Source: Fodinibius sp. Rm-B-1B1-1
GTDB lineage: Bacteria; Bacteroidota; Rhodothermia; Balneolales; Balneolaceae
Length of the DNA stretch: 64,000 nucleotides
NCBI RefSeq assembly: GCF_038594945.1
Contig: NZ_JBCFYD010000002.1
Span: forward strand, 806,001-870,000
Direction: 5' to 3'
In this document: in pieces, positions 51,530 to 61,100 of the stretch
How positions within the stretch are numbered: the first letter of the stretch is position 1
How the letters are laid out: every line of letters starts with the position of its first letter
The notes under the pieces: model-generated
What the model saw: only the letters and a program-made list of their open reading frames with translations
The model's database searches: none
What the model was told of the DNA's origin: nothing
Translations under genes and position numbers: made by a program

Positions 51530-53513
51530 AATACTGGATTAGCTGGCTCAAAGTATCTTTCAACCGGTTATCTGCCAAATAATGTTTTTCCAGCTTGGGA
51601 CTAAAGGGCACAGGCATATCCAGTGATGAACAGCGCATAACCGGAGCATCCAATTCTTCGAAGCATTCTTCGGTAATTAAGGAAGAAATTTCGCTCATAG
51701 GTCCCAGTTTAGTCGAGGGCTCTTGCAGAAGCAGTACCTTATTGGTTTTGGCTACTGATCGGCTGATGGTTTCCATATCCAGCGGAGCCAGGCATCGCAA
51801 ATCAACAATTTCAATATCAACTCCTTGGTCTTGGTATTCATCGACTATCTCCTGCGCCCAGTGTACGCCCATTCCGTAGGTGATAATGGTAGCATCGGTT
51901 CCTTTACGGACAATCTTAGCTTTACCGAGTTCTTCTGGGATACAGTGATCAGGTGTAATCTCTCGAATACTGCGATAGAGCTTTTTATGCTCGAAAAACA
52001 GCACAGGATTGGGATCGTGTAGTGCGCTATACAATAGGTTTTGAGCATCATCCACTGAAGAAGGAACGACAATTTTTAGTCCCGGATGTTGCATAAACCA
52101 GCTTTCGGGTGACTGTGAGTGAAACGGACCTGCGCCAACGCCCGCACCATGAGGCGCCCGGATCGTGATGTTGAGAGGCGGCATCCAACGATACTGTCCC
52201 TTGGCTATGTTGTTGATGATCTGATTAAATCCACAGGAGATAAAATCGGCAAACTGCATTTCTACAATTGGTTTAAATCCTTCCATGGCTAATCCCAGCG
52301 CAGCCCCGAGAGCGCCCGATTCAATAATAGGAGTGTTGCGGATTCGATCTTTGCCAAACTGCTCAGTAAACCCCTCAGTAATCTTAAAAACGCCGCCATA
52401 CTCGGCAATATCCTGACCCATAATGAGGAAGTCTTCATTCTCCTCAAATGCTTGGCGCAGCGAAAACTGGATTGCATCCACAAAGCGTTTTTCAGAAGTA
52501 GAATCGCTATTAGCTGTTTTATCCGGTAGTTGAACTGGAGTAAAAATTCGTCCGGTTTGTTCTTCTAAATCAAAAGTAGGTTCATCAGCCTCAAGAGCCC
52601 GATCTAATTCGGGAAGAAACGATTCATCAACTTCATCCTGGATAGCAGCTAACTCATCATCCCCCGAAACAACCTGTTCTGATGTTAGCCATCTGGCCAA
52701 ACGGTCGATAGGATCTTTTTCGCCCCAACGTTCAAACTTTTCATCGGGCACGTAAAAAGTCCCGGAGGCTTCTTCGTGTCCGCGCATCCGAAAGGTCTTG
52801 GCCTCGATAAATACCGGACCGTTGTTTAAGGCATGATTGCGAGCATCAGCAACTGCATCCATAACTTCAAAAACGTCATTGCCGTCAATTTTTACGCCAT
52901 GCATGCCGTACCCTTTAGCACGATCTACCAAATCATCACAGGCATATTGTTCGCTGGTGGGCGTTGAGAGCCCATATCCATTATTTTCGATTACAAATAT
53001 AGCCGGGAGTTCCCACACCGCTGCCAGATTTAAGGCTTCGTGGAAATCGGCCTCGCTGGTCCCACCATCCCCACAAAAGCTGGCGGCTACAAATTCTTCG
53101 TTGCGGAGTTTCGAGGCAAGGGCCAATCCATCTGCAACAGGCATGGTGGCTGCGAGATGCGAGATCATTCCCACAATGCGCTTTTCGGGCACACCAAAGT
53201 GGAACGAGCGATCACGTCCGCCCGTAAAGCCATCGGCCTTTCCCAAAAGTTGACAAAAAAGTGTATATAGGTCGACACCACGAGTAGTAAAAAGTCCCAG
53301 ATTACGGTGCATAGGCAACAGGTAATCCTGATCGGAAAGGGCAGAGGTGACGCCTACTGATATAGCCTCTTGTCCCATACCAGAAAACCACTTACTGATT
53401 TTATTCTGTCGCAGTAGCTTAAGCATGCGCTCTTCAATACGGCGGGGAAGAAGCAGGTTTTTATAAAGAGTGAGGGCTTGATCGTCGGAAGTTTCCGTTT
53501 TCGGCTGAATCAT
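51528..53513 (-). CDS. Fused alpha-beta E1 component of a 2-oxoacid dehydrogenase
   Basis: 661 residues. N-terminal half (about 1-320) is E1 alpha with the thiamine diphosphate motif GDGGTSEADFHEALN...NN (148-178) and the phosphorylation-loop-like RMRGHEEASGTFYVP. The C-terminal half (about 340-661) is E1 beta: IMGQDIAEYGGVFKITEGFT, ESGALGAALGLAMEG, RAPHGAGVGAGPFHSQSPES and the C-terminal transketolase domain. Alpha and beta are usually separate genes; here they are one chain. Best fit is branched-chain 2-oxoacid or pyruvate dehydrogenase E1. No E2 or E3 gene lies nearby. Confidence 0.93.
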   Translation of the reverse strand: MIQPKTETSDDQALTLYKNLLLPRRIEERMLKLLRQNKISKWFSGMGQEAISVGVTSALSDQDYLLPMHRNLGLFTTRGVDLYTLFCQLLGKADGFTGGRDRSFHFGVPEKRIVGMISHLAATMPVADGLALASKLRNEEFVAASFCGDGGTSEADFHEALNLAAVWELPAIFVIENNGYGLSTPTSEQYACDDLVDRAKGYGMHGVKIDGNDVFEVMDAVADARNHALNNGPVFIEAKTFRMRGHEEASGTFYVPDEKFERWGEKDPIDRLARWLTSEQVVSGDDELAAIQDEVDESFLPELDRALEADEPTFDLEEQTGRIFTPVQLPDKTANSDSTSEKRFVDAIQFSLRQAFEENEDFLIMGQDIAEYGGVFKITEGFTEQFGKDRIRNTPIIESGALGAALGLAMEGFKPIVEMQFADFISCGFNQIINNIAKGQYRWMPPLNITIRAPHGAGVGAGPFHSQSPESWFMQHPGLKIVVPSSVDDAQNLLYSALHDPNPVLFFEHKKLYRSIREITPDHCIPEELGKAKIVRKGTDATIITYGMGVHWAQEIVDEYQDQGVDIEIVDLRCLAPLDMETISRSVAKTNKVLLLQEPSTKLGPMSEISSLITEECFEELDAPVMRCSSLDMPVPFSPKLEKHYLADNRLKDTLSQLIQY

Positions 53514-53702
53514 TAACGAACTCTGATACGGTATAGGTTTAAATTTTTAGTAAAGGCAAACATGCAGCAGTTTATTTATAATTGCAACTCATAAGATCAA
53601 ACTTTTCAGGAATTGTTTAGCATTATTTAATTGTATTCAGAGATTAAAGGACAGAACAAAAGGTAACAATATTAAAAGTGCGGTTGGATTCTTCGTTCAA
53701 GA

Positions 53703-54662
53703 GTGTGTATCCTCTGTGCAACTTTTAAACTGCTGGACAATATCAATAAATCATTGTTTCTATCTAAAAACCGCTTAGCTTATTTCTACGTCTTTTTGGG
53801 GGCCGCACTATGGGGTGTTATTGGGCTTTTTATTGATCGTCTTGCACAAGCTGATTTTTCTGCTTTGCAAATCGTAACGCTTCGGGTGGTTAGCGCCTCA
53901 GCCATGCTTATGATGTTTGTCGGATTTAAAGATGCGAAACTATTAAAAATAGATCTCAAAGATTCGATGAGCTTTATTGGGACGGGGATTTTCAGCATCG
54001 TCTTTTTTAACTGGGCCTATTTTACAGCTATTGAAGAGGTGTCTCTTTCAATAGCCGTTATCTTACTATATACCGGACCTGCTTTTGTGATAATTTTGTC
54101 ACGTATTTTCTTTGGTGAACCAATGACAGGGCGCAAGGTTGGGGCGCTTGTTTTAACACTATTGGGATGTGTACTGGTTATTAAGGTTTTCCCCATTACG
54201 GCAGATCGCCTTTCGTGGTATGGACTGTTAGTAGGGCTGGGGTCAGGTTTTGGCTATGCGTTTTACAGCATTTTTGGCAAACACGCGCTCCAAAAGTATC
54301 ATCCACTCACCGTCATCACCTATACTTTTGTATTTGCTTCCATAGTGATGTTACCAACGAGTGGAATTACCATAGAAATAAAGCAGCTGGCATCTGTAGA
54401 TGTTTGGCTGCAAATTTTGGGGTTGGGATTCTTTCCTACAGCACTGGCGTATTATTTATACACTGTGGGACTATCAATGGTTGAAAGCGGCCGGGCTTCC
54501 ATTGCCGCCACTGTAGAACCCTTGGTGGCAACGTTACTGGGTGTTTGGATCTTTAATGATGTTCTGACCAGCTTCCAGATTATCGGAATGCTTTTCGTAT
54601 TATCTGCCGTTGTGTTGGTTCAGTTTAGGGGTAGAGTAAAAGCAGATTTAAAACAATATTAA
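53703..54662 (+). CDS. EamA/DMT family transporter
   Basis: About 300-319 residues, ten transmembrane helices in two EamA repeats: LGAALWGVIGLFIDRL and the second repeat beginning near GLLVGLGSGFGYAFYSIFGK, with the usual RASIAATVEPLVATLLGVWI before the last helices. DMT exporters move amino acids, purines or metabolites out of the cell. The start is uncertain: GTG at 53703 or TTG at 53754 (MFLSKNRLAYFYVFL), the latter closer to family starts. DUF1499 gene follows in 18 bp. Confidence 0.85.
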   Translation: MCILCATFKLLDNINKSLFLSKNRLAYFYVFLGAALWGVIGLFIDRLAQADFSALQIVTLRVVSASAMLMMFVGFKDAKLLKIDLKDSMSFIGTGIFSIVFFNWAYFTAIEEVSLSIAVILLYTGPAFVIILSRIFFGEPMTGRKVGALVLTLLGCVLVIKVFPITADRLSWYGLLVGLGSGFGYAFYSIFGKHALQKYHPLTVITYTFVFASIVMLPTSGITIEIKQLASVDVWLQILGLGFFPTALAYYLYTVGLSMVESGRASIAATVEPLVATLLGVWIFNDVLTSFQIIGMLFVLSAVVLVQFRGRVKADLKQY

Positions 54663-54680
54663 CTAATCAATAATAAGTGT

Positions 54681-55430
54681 ATGTATCAGCAATCAACTTC
54701 AAAATGGGCGTTGGCAAGTGTTGGATTTAGCATCGCAGCTGCAATAACAATAATACTTGCGGGATATGGATACCAGTGGAATTGGTGGGGACTGGGCACT
54801 GCCTTTACGTGGCTGCTGCCCGGTAGTGGAGTATTAGCTCTTATCGGTTTTTCACTGGCAGTGATATTTGGATTTGCCCGCAGGAATGAGCCCAAAATGG
54901 GTGGGGCCGGACTTGTGGCACTGGGGGTGATTCTTAGCATTGGGGTAATGGGAACGATCGGCTACTGGTTCACCGAGGCTCAGAAATATCCGCCTATCCA
55001 TGACATCAGTACGGATATTGAAAATCCCCCTACCTTTAAAGCGATTGTACCATTGCGTGCCGATGCGTCCAACGATACTACCTACGGCGACGCAGAAAAA
55101 GCAAACATACAGCGGGAAGCTTATCCTGATATCGAAACGTTATACCTGGATGTTGGATATAATGAGGCCTTTGATCGCGCCCTCACTGCTGCACAGCAGA
55201 TGCCGTGGGAAGAAATCGTGGCACAGGATCGAGAAGCTGGAATTATTGAAGCATACGATAAGCTGCCGTGGTTTGGTTTTATTGATGATGTGGTTATTCG
55301 TGTTGATACTGCACAAACGAATAGTGAAAGTAAAATTGATGTACGTTCAGTATCACGCATTGGCCGTGGTGATATTGGCGTCAATGCCCATCGCATTCGG
55401 AATTACCTCCAAGCAGTACGAAATCGATAG
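54681..55430 (+). CDS. DUF1499 membrane protein
   Basis: 249 residues. Three transmembrane segments in the first 105 residues (about 10-30, 40-65, 75-97) and a C-terminal DUF1499 domain (about 140-245): YPDIETLYLDVGYNEAFDRA, AQDREAGIIEAYDKLPWFGF, IDDVVIRVD and DVRSVSRIGRGDIGVNAHRI. The DUF1499 domain is found fused to such membrane helices in many bacteria; function unknown. It lies 18 bp after the transporter, likely same transcript. Confidence 0.85.
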   Translation: MYQQSTSKWALASVGFSIAAAITIILAGYGYQWNWWGLGTAFTWLLPGSGVLALIGFSLAVIFGFARRNEPKMGGAGLVALGVILSIGVMGTIGYWFTEAQKYPPIHDISTDIENPPTFKAIVPLRADASNDTTYGDAEKANIQREAYPDIETLYLDVGYNEAFDRALTAAQQMPWEEIVAQDREAGIIEAYDKLPWFGFIDDVVIRVDTAQTNSESKIDVRSVSRIGRGDIGVNAHRIRNYLQAVRNR

Positions 55431-55678
55431 TGTAAAACTACTCTTATCTATGAGTTAACTTCATTCCGTAGTTCTTATTGGAATAAAATCTCTATTAGGG
55501 CAATATGAGTGCAGGTATAATTAAAGCCTAAGACATTAATTTTTTTATACTTAGAGCAAAATTATATATTCAAAAATAGATTTATATGGTAATGAAGGGT
55601 TCTGCCTGTGCTTAAGTCATCTATTCAGATTGTTATCACCCCTCAAATAATAACAATCAAATGAACGAGAGGTTGACT

Positions 55679-56896
55679 ATGAGTGAACTAACATCTGAGA
55701 ATGACTATCGAAATAGAACGAGAGGGAAATTTTTAATATCTCTGATATTTTCCTGTCTTTTTTTGTTGCTGATATCATGTTCTGACAGTACGGTAAATAC
55801 TGCTGAAACCGCTTCTCATACTGAAAAACTGGTTTCGTTGAATAAGATAGACCATAACAGTTTCTTGAGTAGTGGGAATTTTAGTGGATTAGCAAGTAAA
55901 ACAAATAAGTCCCCAGTCAGATCTTCACAAAAGATAAAAAGTGAAGGATTCGTATCTCCGCTGTTTAGCTTGACTACGGCGCCAAACGGAGACATACTGG
56001 TTGCAGATGCCGGTGCGGGTATAATAACACTTGATGGTACTGACGATATACCGCTGCCCGGAGTTACTGATATGAGTCCAATCGGACGCGGATCAATGTG
56101 GGCTATAAAGGGATTGACTGGAGAGCCAGGTGAGGAAACCGGACAGGCCCTTTACAGGGTTTCACAAGGTAAAAATAGAGTAATCGCTGATCTTTTTGCT
56201 TTTGAACAGGAGTATAATCCTGACGGTGCCACACTTATTGATTCCAATCCTTTTGATGTCCATTCTTTCGATGGGCAGACTGCATTGGTAGTAGATGCTG
56301 CAGGTAATGATTTGCTCAGGATAGATAATCAGGGTCATATTGAAGTTGTTGCTGTATTTCCAAACGAGCTGGTTTCGACATCCAATGTCAAAAGTCTTGT
56401 AGGTTGTCCAATGGGTCCTGCAGGTATTTGTGGATTACCGGATGAAATCTCTGCACAACCTGTTCCAACCAGTATAGCAGTGGGACCTGACGGCTCTTAT
56501 TATATTGGAGAACTCAAAGGATTCCCCGCTCCAACCGGTGAGTCTAATATCTGGCGGATTTCACCTGATGCTTCGGATGTTATGTGCGGTGCCGGTCCGG
56601 ATTGTATGAAGGCTTTTGATGGAGGTTTCACTTCTATTATTGATATGTCATTCGACGATCAGGGAAATTTATATGTAGTAGAACTTGATGAGAATAGCTG
56701 GTTTGCACTTGAGATAGGATCAGGGATTCTCGCAGGAGGGACAATCAATAAGTGTGATTTAGAAGCAGGAACCTGCGTTGAAGTAGCTTCAGGAATTCCC
56801 ATACTGACTGCGATCACCTTTGGAAATGACGGCACGCTTTGGGCCACAAGAAATGCCCTTATTCCTGGAGCAGCTGAAGTCTTTATGGTTGAATAA
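55679..56896 (+). CDS. ScyD/ScyE family lipoprotein
   Basis: 405 residues from ATG 55679, chosen for the GAGAGG site just before it; an ATG at 55661 is six codons upstream in frame but has no such site. Signal with lipobox LLIS-C34. The mature protein is a beta-propeller of the ScyD/ScyE type: APNGDILVADAGAGIITLDG, MSPIGRGSMWAIKGL, DVHSFDGQTALVVDAAGNDL and TSIAVGPDGSYYIGELKGFP. The name comes from cyanobacterial scytonemin clusters, but the family is broad and its activity is unknown. Encoded alone. Confidence 0.85.
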   Translation: MSELTSENDYRNRTRGKFLISLIFSCLFLLLISCSDSTVNTAETASHTEKLVSLNKIDHNSFLSSGNFSGLASKTNKSPVRSSQKIKSEGFVSPLFSLTTAPNGDILVADAGAGIITLDGTDDIPLPGVTDMSPIGRGSMWAIKGLTGEPGEETGQALYRVSQGKNRVIADLFAFEQEYNPDGATLIDSNPFDVHSFDGQTALVVDAAGNDLLRIDNQGHIEVVAVFPNELVSTSNVKSLVGCPMGPAGICGLPDEISAQPVPTSIAVGPDGSYYIGELKGFPAPTGESNIWRISPDASDVMCGAGPDCMKAFDGGFTSIIDMSFDDQGNLYVVELDENSWFALEIGSGILAGGTINKCDLEAGTCVEVASGIPILTAITFGNDGTLWATRNALIPGAAEVFMVE

Positions 56897-56914
56897 TTGT
56901 GTGAGCTTGAGATT

Positions 56915-56957
56915 AAATATACCAACGGGTCGAGCCAATTGCCCCGTTGGTATATTT
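56915..56957. terminator. Strong bidirectional terminator after the ScyD/ScyE-like gene
   Basis: AAATATACCAACGGG (56915-56929) and CCCGTTGGTATATTT (56943-56957) are perfect 15-base inverted repeats with T-rich flanks on both sides, serving the two convergent genes. Confidence 0.85.
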
Positions 56958-57006
56958 TAAATGATGAAATTATAAGTTGCTTCAACTTTAAATTTAAAAT
57001 GAATAT

Positions 57007-57540
57007 TTACTTAGGGAGTTGATACCCCAGCGATTTACCTAATCCTGACAATATTCTCATAACGAACTGTGGTGGTTTTACGGAAATAACCTCTTGTTCG
57101 TGGGCTGAAAATAGCATACCCAATAGCAGGAATGACTTAAAATTATTTGGAGGTAAGTTCACGCCCTGTTCGGTAACAAGTTTTTGAAATCTTCGAAAAA
57201 AACGTTCGTATTCAAGGGCAGGCTGGTGCACATTTATTAATTCCACAGGTTCTTTGTTTCTAAATGTATGTGGAGTGCCTGGAGATACACTGTGCTTTTC
57301 GCCGGTATGTACCTGTTTCCATTCACCTTTAACTTTTACCTCCAATGTGCCAGATAATACTTCATAACTCTCTTCAGCTTTGGGATGGATGTGCACCGGG
57401 GGTGAATCTCCAGTTGTTGAATTAATCTCAAAACGCATCTCCAAATACTCACCATCAGTTTCTGCGGTCGAATGGATAATTTCCCATCGACCGGGAAAAC
57501 CACCAAAGTCTAAAATTCTATTCTGTTCTTCAGATTCCAT
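57007..57540 (-). CDS. Cupin domain protein
   Basis: 177 residues. Cupin barrel in the first 115 residues: PPVHIHPKAEESYEVLSGTL, EVKVKGEWKQVHTGEKHSVS and PGTPHTFRNKEPVELINVHQ. The metal ligands H, H, E and H of the first and second cupin motifs are present (HIHPKAEE, PGTPH). The C-terminal 60 residues are helical, without known domain. Substrate unknown. A longer version than the small cupin at 25558. Confidence 0.85.
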   Translation of the reverse strand: MESEEQNRILDFGGFPGRWEIIHSTAETDGEYLEMRFEINSTTGDSPPVHIHPKAEESYEVLSGTLEVKVKGEWKQVHTGEKHSVSPGTPHTFRNKEPVELINVHQPALEYERFFRRFQKLVTEQGVNLPPNNFKSFLLLGMLFSAHEQEVISVKPPQFVMRILSGLGKSLGYQLPK

Positions 57541-57860
57541 AATCTGGTTCCTCCCTTACTTTTTACATGCTGTATATAAGTGTTTTATAAAAGTAGATTA
57601 ACCAATAGATGATAGGAGAGCAAGGAAGGTTTATATATGCTTTTCAAGGGAATCTCCTTCTGCGGAAAATGTATTGATTTGCTGGTTATTTTTAGCCGGT
57701 TGGTTTATGGATTTTGAGATTTTTATTGAAGGTAGGTAAAAGGATTTAATAACAGGATAAGATCATAAACAAGGTTACTCTTTTGGGTTTACTTTTGTAC
57801 GGTTTTTTCGGTTTTTGATAGCACTTTAACCCCTGATATTTTTGGATCAAGCGAGGCTAC
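57541..57860. other. Gap of 320 bp upstream of recC
   Basis: No protein-like frame longer than 30 residues is seen. It is AT-rich and must hold the divergent promoters of the cupin and recC genes. A TACTTTTG at 57790-57797 matches the TAnnTTTG -7 element of Bacteroidota promoters, about 60 bp before recC, but no TTTG -33 element sits at proper distance, so the assignment is weak. Confidence 0.35.
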
Positions 57861-60800
57861 ATGCTCAAATTCTATTACGGAACAGAACTCGAAAAATTGG
57901 CCGACAAGCTTTTTAATGAGCTGGATGACCAAAAGCCTCAAAATCCACTTGCCAAAGAGACATTTGTGGTCCAGAATAATGGTATTGGTCAGTGGTTATC
58001 ACTGCGAATGGCCAGGCAGGAGGGTATTGCAGCGAATCTAACATTTGAATTTCCTTCCGAGCGAATATGGAGTCTCATTCGGCAGTGTAATCCCGACATC
58101 CCCGAAGATCTTCCGTCGGATCGTGGTCCCATGACGTGGACGCTGATGAACTTATTGAGCGATCCCGATTTTTTGGATGAATTCGAGAAATTGCACCATT
58201 ATATCAGATCTGAAGACCCGGAGCAGCAGGCGATGCGATCCTGGAAATTAGCTTCCAAAATTGCGGATGTTTTCGATCAGTATCTAATGTATCGTCCCCA
58301 AATGATTTTGGGTTGGGAAGAGGGAAAAGATACGACTCAAAATAGTACGGCCGAAAAATGGCAGGCCCAGTTGTGGTGTCGGTTAATGACCTACTGGGAA
58401 AATAATTATGAAGGCGATGCCTTGCATCGGGCACAGCTGTTACAAGAACTTTGGGACAAAATTGATAATGGTAATTTAGGCACTGACAGTATACCCGATC
58501 GCATTTCGGTTTTTGGGGTCTCATCAGCATCGCCGGCTTTTATTAAAACGATGGTTAAGCTGTCGAAATGTACCGAAGTCCATTTCTACCATTTAGCTAT
58601 CAATCCAAAAGCTAAAGCAAGCGAGGATTTTCAAAATCCATTACTACAGTCATTCGGGACAGAGGGCGTACATTTTATGTCGCTGTTTTCGAAATATGTA
58701 AAGGCGGAGCAAAAGGTAGCTGATAATAGACAATGGACTCAGGTTGGAAATACCAAAGATTCTACAGATACCTTATTTGAGGTTATACAGAAGGATGTAA
58801 CTAAGGACCATCCTCCATCAAAAGGAAAGGAGGAACTTGAACATATTGATAGCTCTATTCAGGTACATAACTGCCACAGTCCCATGCGAGAGGTAGAAGT
58901 GCTTTACGATCAGCTTCTGGCCTTGCTCGATAAAAATCCATCGCTTGATCCAGAGGATATTCTGATTATGACACCAGATATCGAAAGGTATAGTCCGATG
59001 ATTGAGGCGGTGTTTGGAACGCCGGATGAGGGACAACCGGAAATTCCTTATGCGATTGCCGATCGCAGCGTGACCCAAAGTGATTCCATTACACAAACGT
59101 TCACACAGATTCTAAATGTAGTTGAAAGTCGGTTTAAAGTTACTGACGTTCTCGACTTGTTGGATTCAAATGCGATCCGAACAAAATTTGAACTGACCGA
59201 AGATCATTTAAATCGGATTGAGCAGTGGGTTTCTGACAACAAAATACGCTGGGGCATAGATGGTGAGAACAAAAAACAGATAGGGCTGCCTCAGAGCGAT
59301 CATTTTACCTGGCGCTCGGGATTGCGGCGTGTCTTGCTGGGATATATGATGCGACCCTCAGAGGATCAATTGTATGATAATATTTTTGCCTACAATGAGA
59401 TTGAGCGTTCGGAAGATGCGGATTTGGCCGGACGCCTGTCTGCTTTTTTGAATCACCTGTTTGAAATAAACGAAACTGTTGATAAACCAAAGACGCCTGA
59501 TGAGTGGCAAAATATTTTTAACAGAGTATTTGATGATTTGTTGCCGGATTCTCGCGATTTCTTTTGGGAGGTATCGCAAATTAGGGAGACTATAAATGCC
59601 CTTGTTGAACATGCCCGGTTAGGCGGACATCAGCAAAAGATATCATTTGCAATTATACGTCGTTGGTTAGATGAACGTCTACAAAAGAAGTCAACCGGAG
59701 GAGGACGCATTGGTCAAGGAGTAACGTTTTGCTCGCTGATGCCCATGCGAAGCATCCCATTTAGCGTCATTGGTATGATTGGGATGAATGAAGATGCTTT
59801 CCCACGTTCCAGCATCCCCATAGAGTTTGATCTGATGCACTTGGATACGCAAGTCGGAGACCCCGTACAAGCACAGGAAGACCGATATCTTTTTTTAGAA
59901 AACCTGCTTTCCGCTCGAACAAACCTCTACTTCAGTTACGTAGGGCAAAGCAATCGTCAGGATGCGGAGTTTCCGCCTTCAGTAGTAATGGAAGAGCTTA
60001 TCGATATACTGGAGCAGCATTATGGCATTGATCTCAATGATCTTGTGCAAAAGCATCGTTTGCAGGCATTTAGTCCCAAGTATTTTACGGATAAAAACTT
60101 TTTTAGCTATTCTGATACCCAGAAAAAAGTAAGTCAACGGTTGGATGATTCTACGGCTGAAGGAACCCCATTTTTTGATGAAAAACTTCCTGAACCAGAC
60201 GAAGAGTGGAAACGGCTTTCTATCAATAATTTGATCAGTTTCTTTCAGCATCCCGCAAAATTTTTACTACAACATCGGTTGGGAATATATTTGCAAGAAG
60301 AAGAGGTGATTACCGATGATCGTGAACCGTTCGTATTATCAGGGCTTGAAAGTTATCAGGTTGGACAGGAATTATTGGATCGTTTTTTTAAGAATAAATC
60401 ACTGGATGACTATCATAAAAATGTGCAAGCTCGTGACTTATTGCCCGAGGGATGGAGCGGGGAACGAGCTTTTAATAAGCAGGTACATGAGGTAAAAGAG
60501 TTTGGCCATAATATCAAAGAAGTGTTAGATCAGCAGCATATCGAAGACCTCGAAGTAGATATAAACGTTGGTGACTTTCATGTCGTTGGAACCTTATCAG
60601 ATATGTACCAAAAGGCGCGTATCTCATATCGATTTGGAAGCATGCGTCCTAAAGATGTGATTGATTTATGGATACAACATCTCCTGTTGCAAAAAGTAAA
60701 ACCAGATAGTCATCCGGGCATAAGCCGACTTTTTACTCGGCACAAGCGCAAAAGCTTCGTAGAACACCGCCTGAGACCGGTAGAAAATTCTGAATTAGTA

Positions 60801-61097
60801 TTAGAGCAGCTTCTTGAGCGATATTGGCAAGGACTACAGGATAACTGTTACTTTTTTCCGGATGCTTCTTTTGCGTACGCCGAAAAAGTTTGTTTCAACA
60901 ATGAGGATAAAGAATCGGGATTATCTAAGGCCTATGGCAAATGGAAGCGCGAATATAGCTCTTATCCCGGAGAAGGGGAAGATCCCTATAATAAATTGCT
61001 GTTGGGGGACAAAAATCCACTGGAAACGGAGCAATTTCAAAAAGTGTCGGAATTGTTTTGGGACCCGTTCTTTGAATCAATAATAGGGGAATTGTAG
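57861..61097 (+). CDS. recC: Exodeoxyribonuclease V gamma subunit
   Basis: 1078 residues, usual RecC length. N-terminus LKFYYGTELEKLADKLFNEL and the hallmark FVVQNNGIGQWLSLRMARQE. Inactive helicase-like domains follow, with VTFCSLMPMRSIPFSVIGMI, then the C-terminal inactive nuclease-like region (NNLISFFQHPAKFLLQHRLG). RecC recognises Chi and splits the DNA strands in RecBCD. It is followed 3 bp later by recB, so the pair is co-translated; recD should follow outside the window. Confidence 0.95.
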   Translation: MLKFYYGTELEKLADKLFNELDDQKPQNPLAKETFVVQNNGIGQWLSLRMARQEGIAANLTFEFPSERIWSLIRQCNPDIPEDLPSDRGPMTWTLMNLLSDPDFLDEFEKLHHYIRSEDPEQQAMRSWKLASKIADVFDQYLMYRPQMILGWEEGKDTTQNSTAEKWQAQLWCRLMTYWENNYEGDALHRAQLLQELWDKIDNGNLGTDSIPDRISVFGVSSASPAFIKTMVKLSKCTEVHFYHLAINPKAKASEDFQNPLLQSFGTEGVHFMSLFSKYVKAEQKVADNRQWTQVGNTKDSTDTLFEVIQKDVTKDHPPSKGKEELEHIDSSIQVHNCHSPMREVEVLYDQLLALLDKNPSLDPEDILIMTPDIERYSPMIEAVFGTPDEGQPEIPYAIADRSVTQSDSITQTFTQILNVVESRFKVTDVLDLLDSNAIRTKFELTEDHLNRIEQWVSDNKIRWGIDGENKKQIGLPQSDHFTWRSGLRRVLLGYMMRPSEDQLYDNIFAYNEIERSEDADLAGRLSAFLNHLFEINETVDKPKTPDEWQNIFNRVFDDLLPDSRDFFWEVSQIRETINALVEHARLGGHQQKISFAIIRRWLDERLQKKSTGGGRIGQGVTFCSLMPMRSIPFSVIGMIGMNEDAFPRSSIPIEFDLMHLDTQVGDPVQAQEDRYLFLENLLSARTNLYFSYVGQSNRQDAEFPPSVVMEELIDILEQHYGIDLNDLVQKHRLQAFSPKYFTDKNFFSYSDTQKKVSQRLDDSTAEGTPFFDEKLPEPDEEWKRLSINNLISFFQHPAKFLLQHRLGIYLQEEEVITDDREPFVLSGLESYQVGQELLDRFFKNKSLDDYHKNVQARDLLPEGWSGERAFNKQVHEVKEFGHNIKEVLDQQHIEDLEVDINVGDFHVVGTLSDMYQKARISYRFGSMRPKDVIDLWIQHLLLQKVKPDSHPGISRLFTRHKRKSFVEHRLRPVENSELVLEQLLERYWQGLQDNCYFFPDASFAYAEKVCFNNEDKESGLSKAYGKWKREYSSYPGEGEDPYNKLLLGDKNPLETEQFQKVSELFWDPFFESIIGEL

Positions 61098-61100
61098 CAA

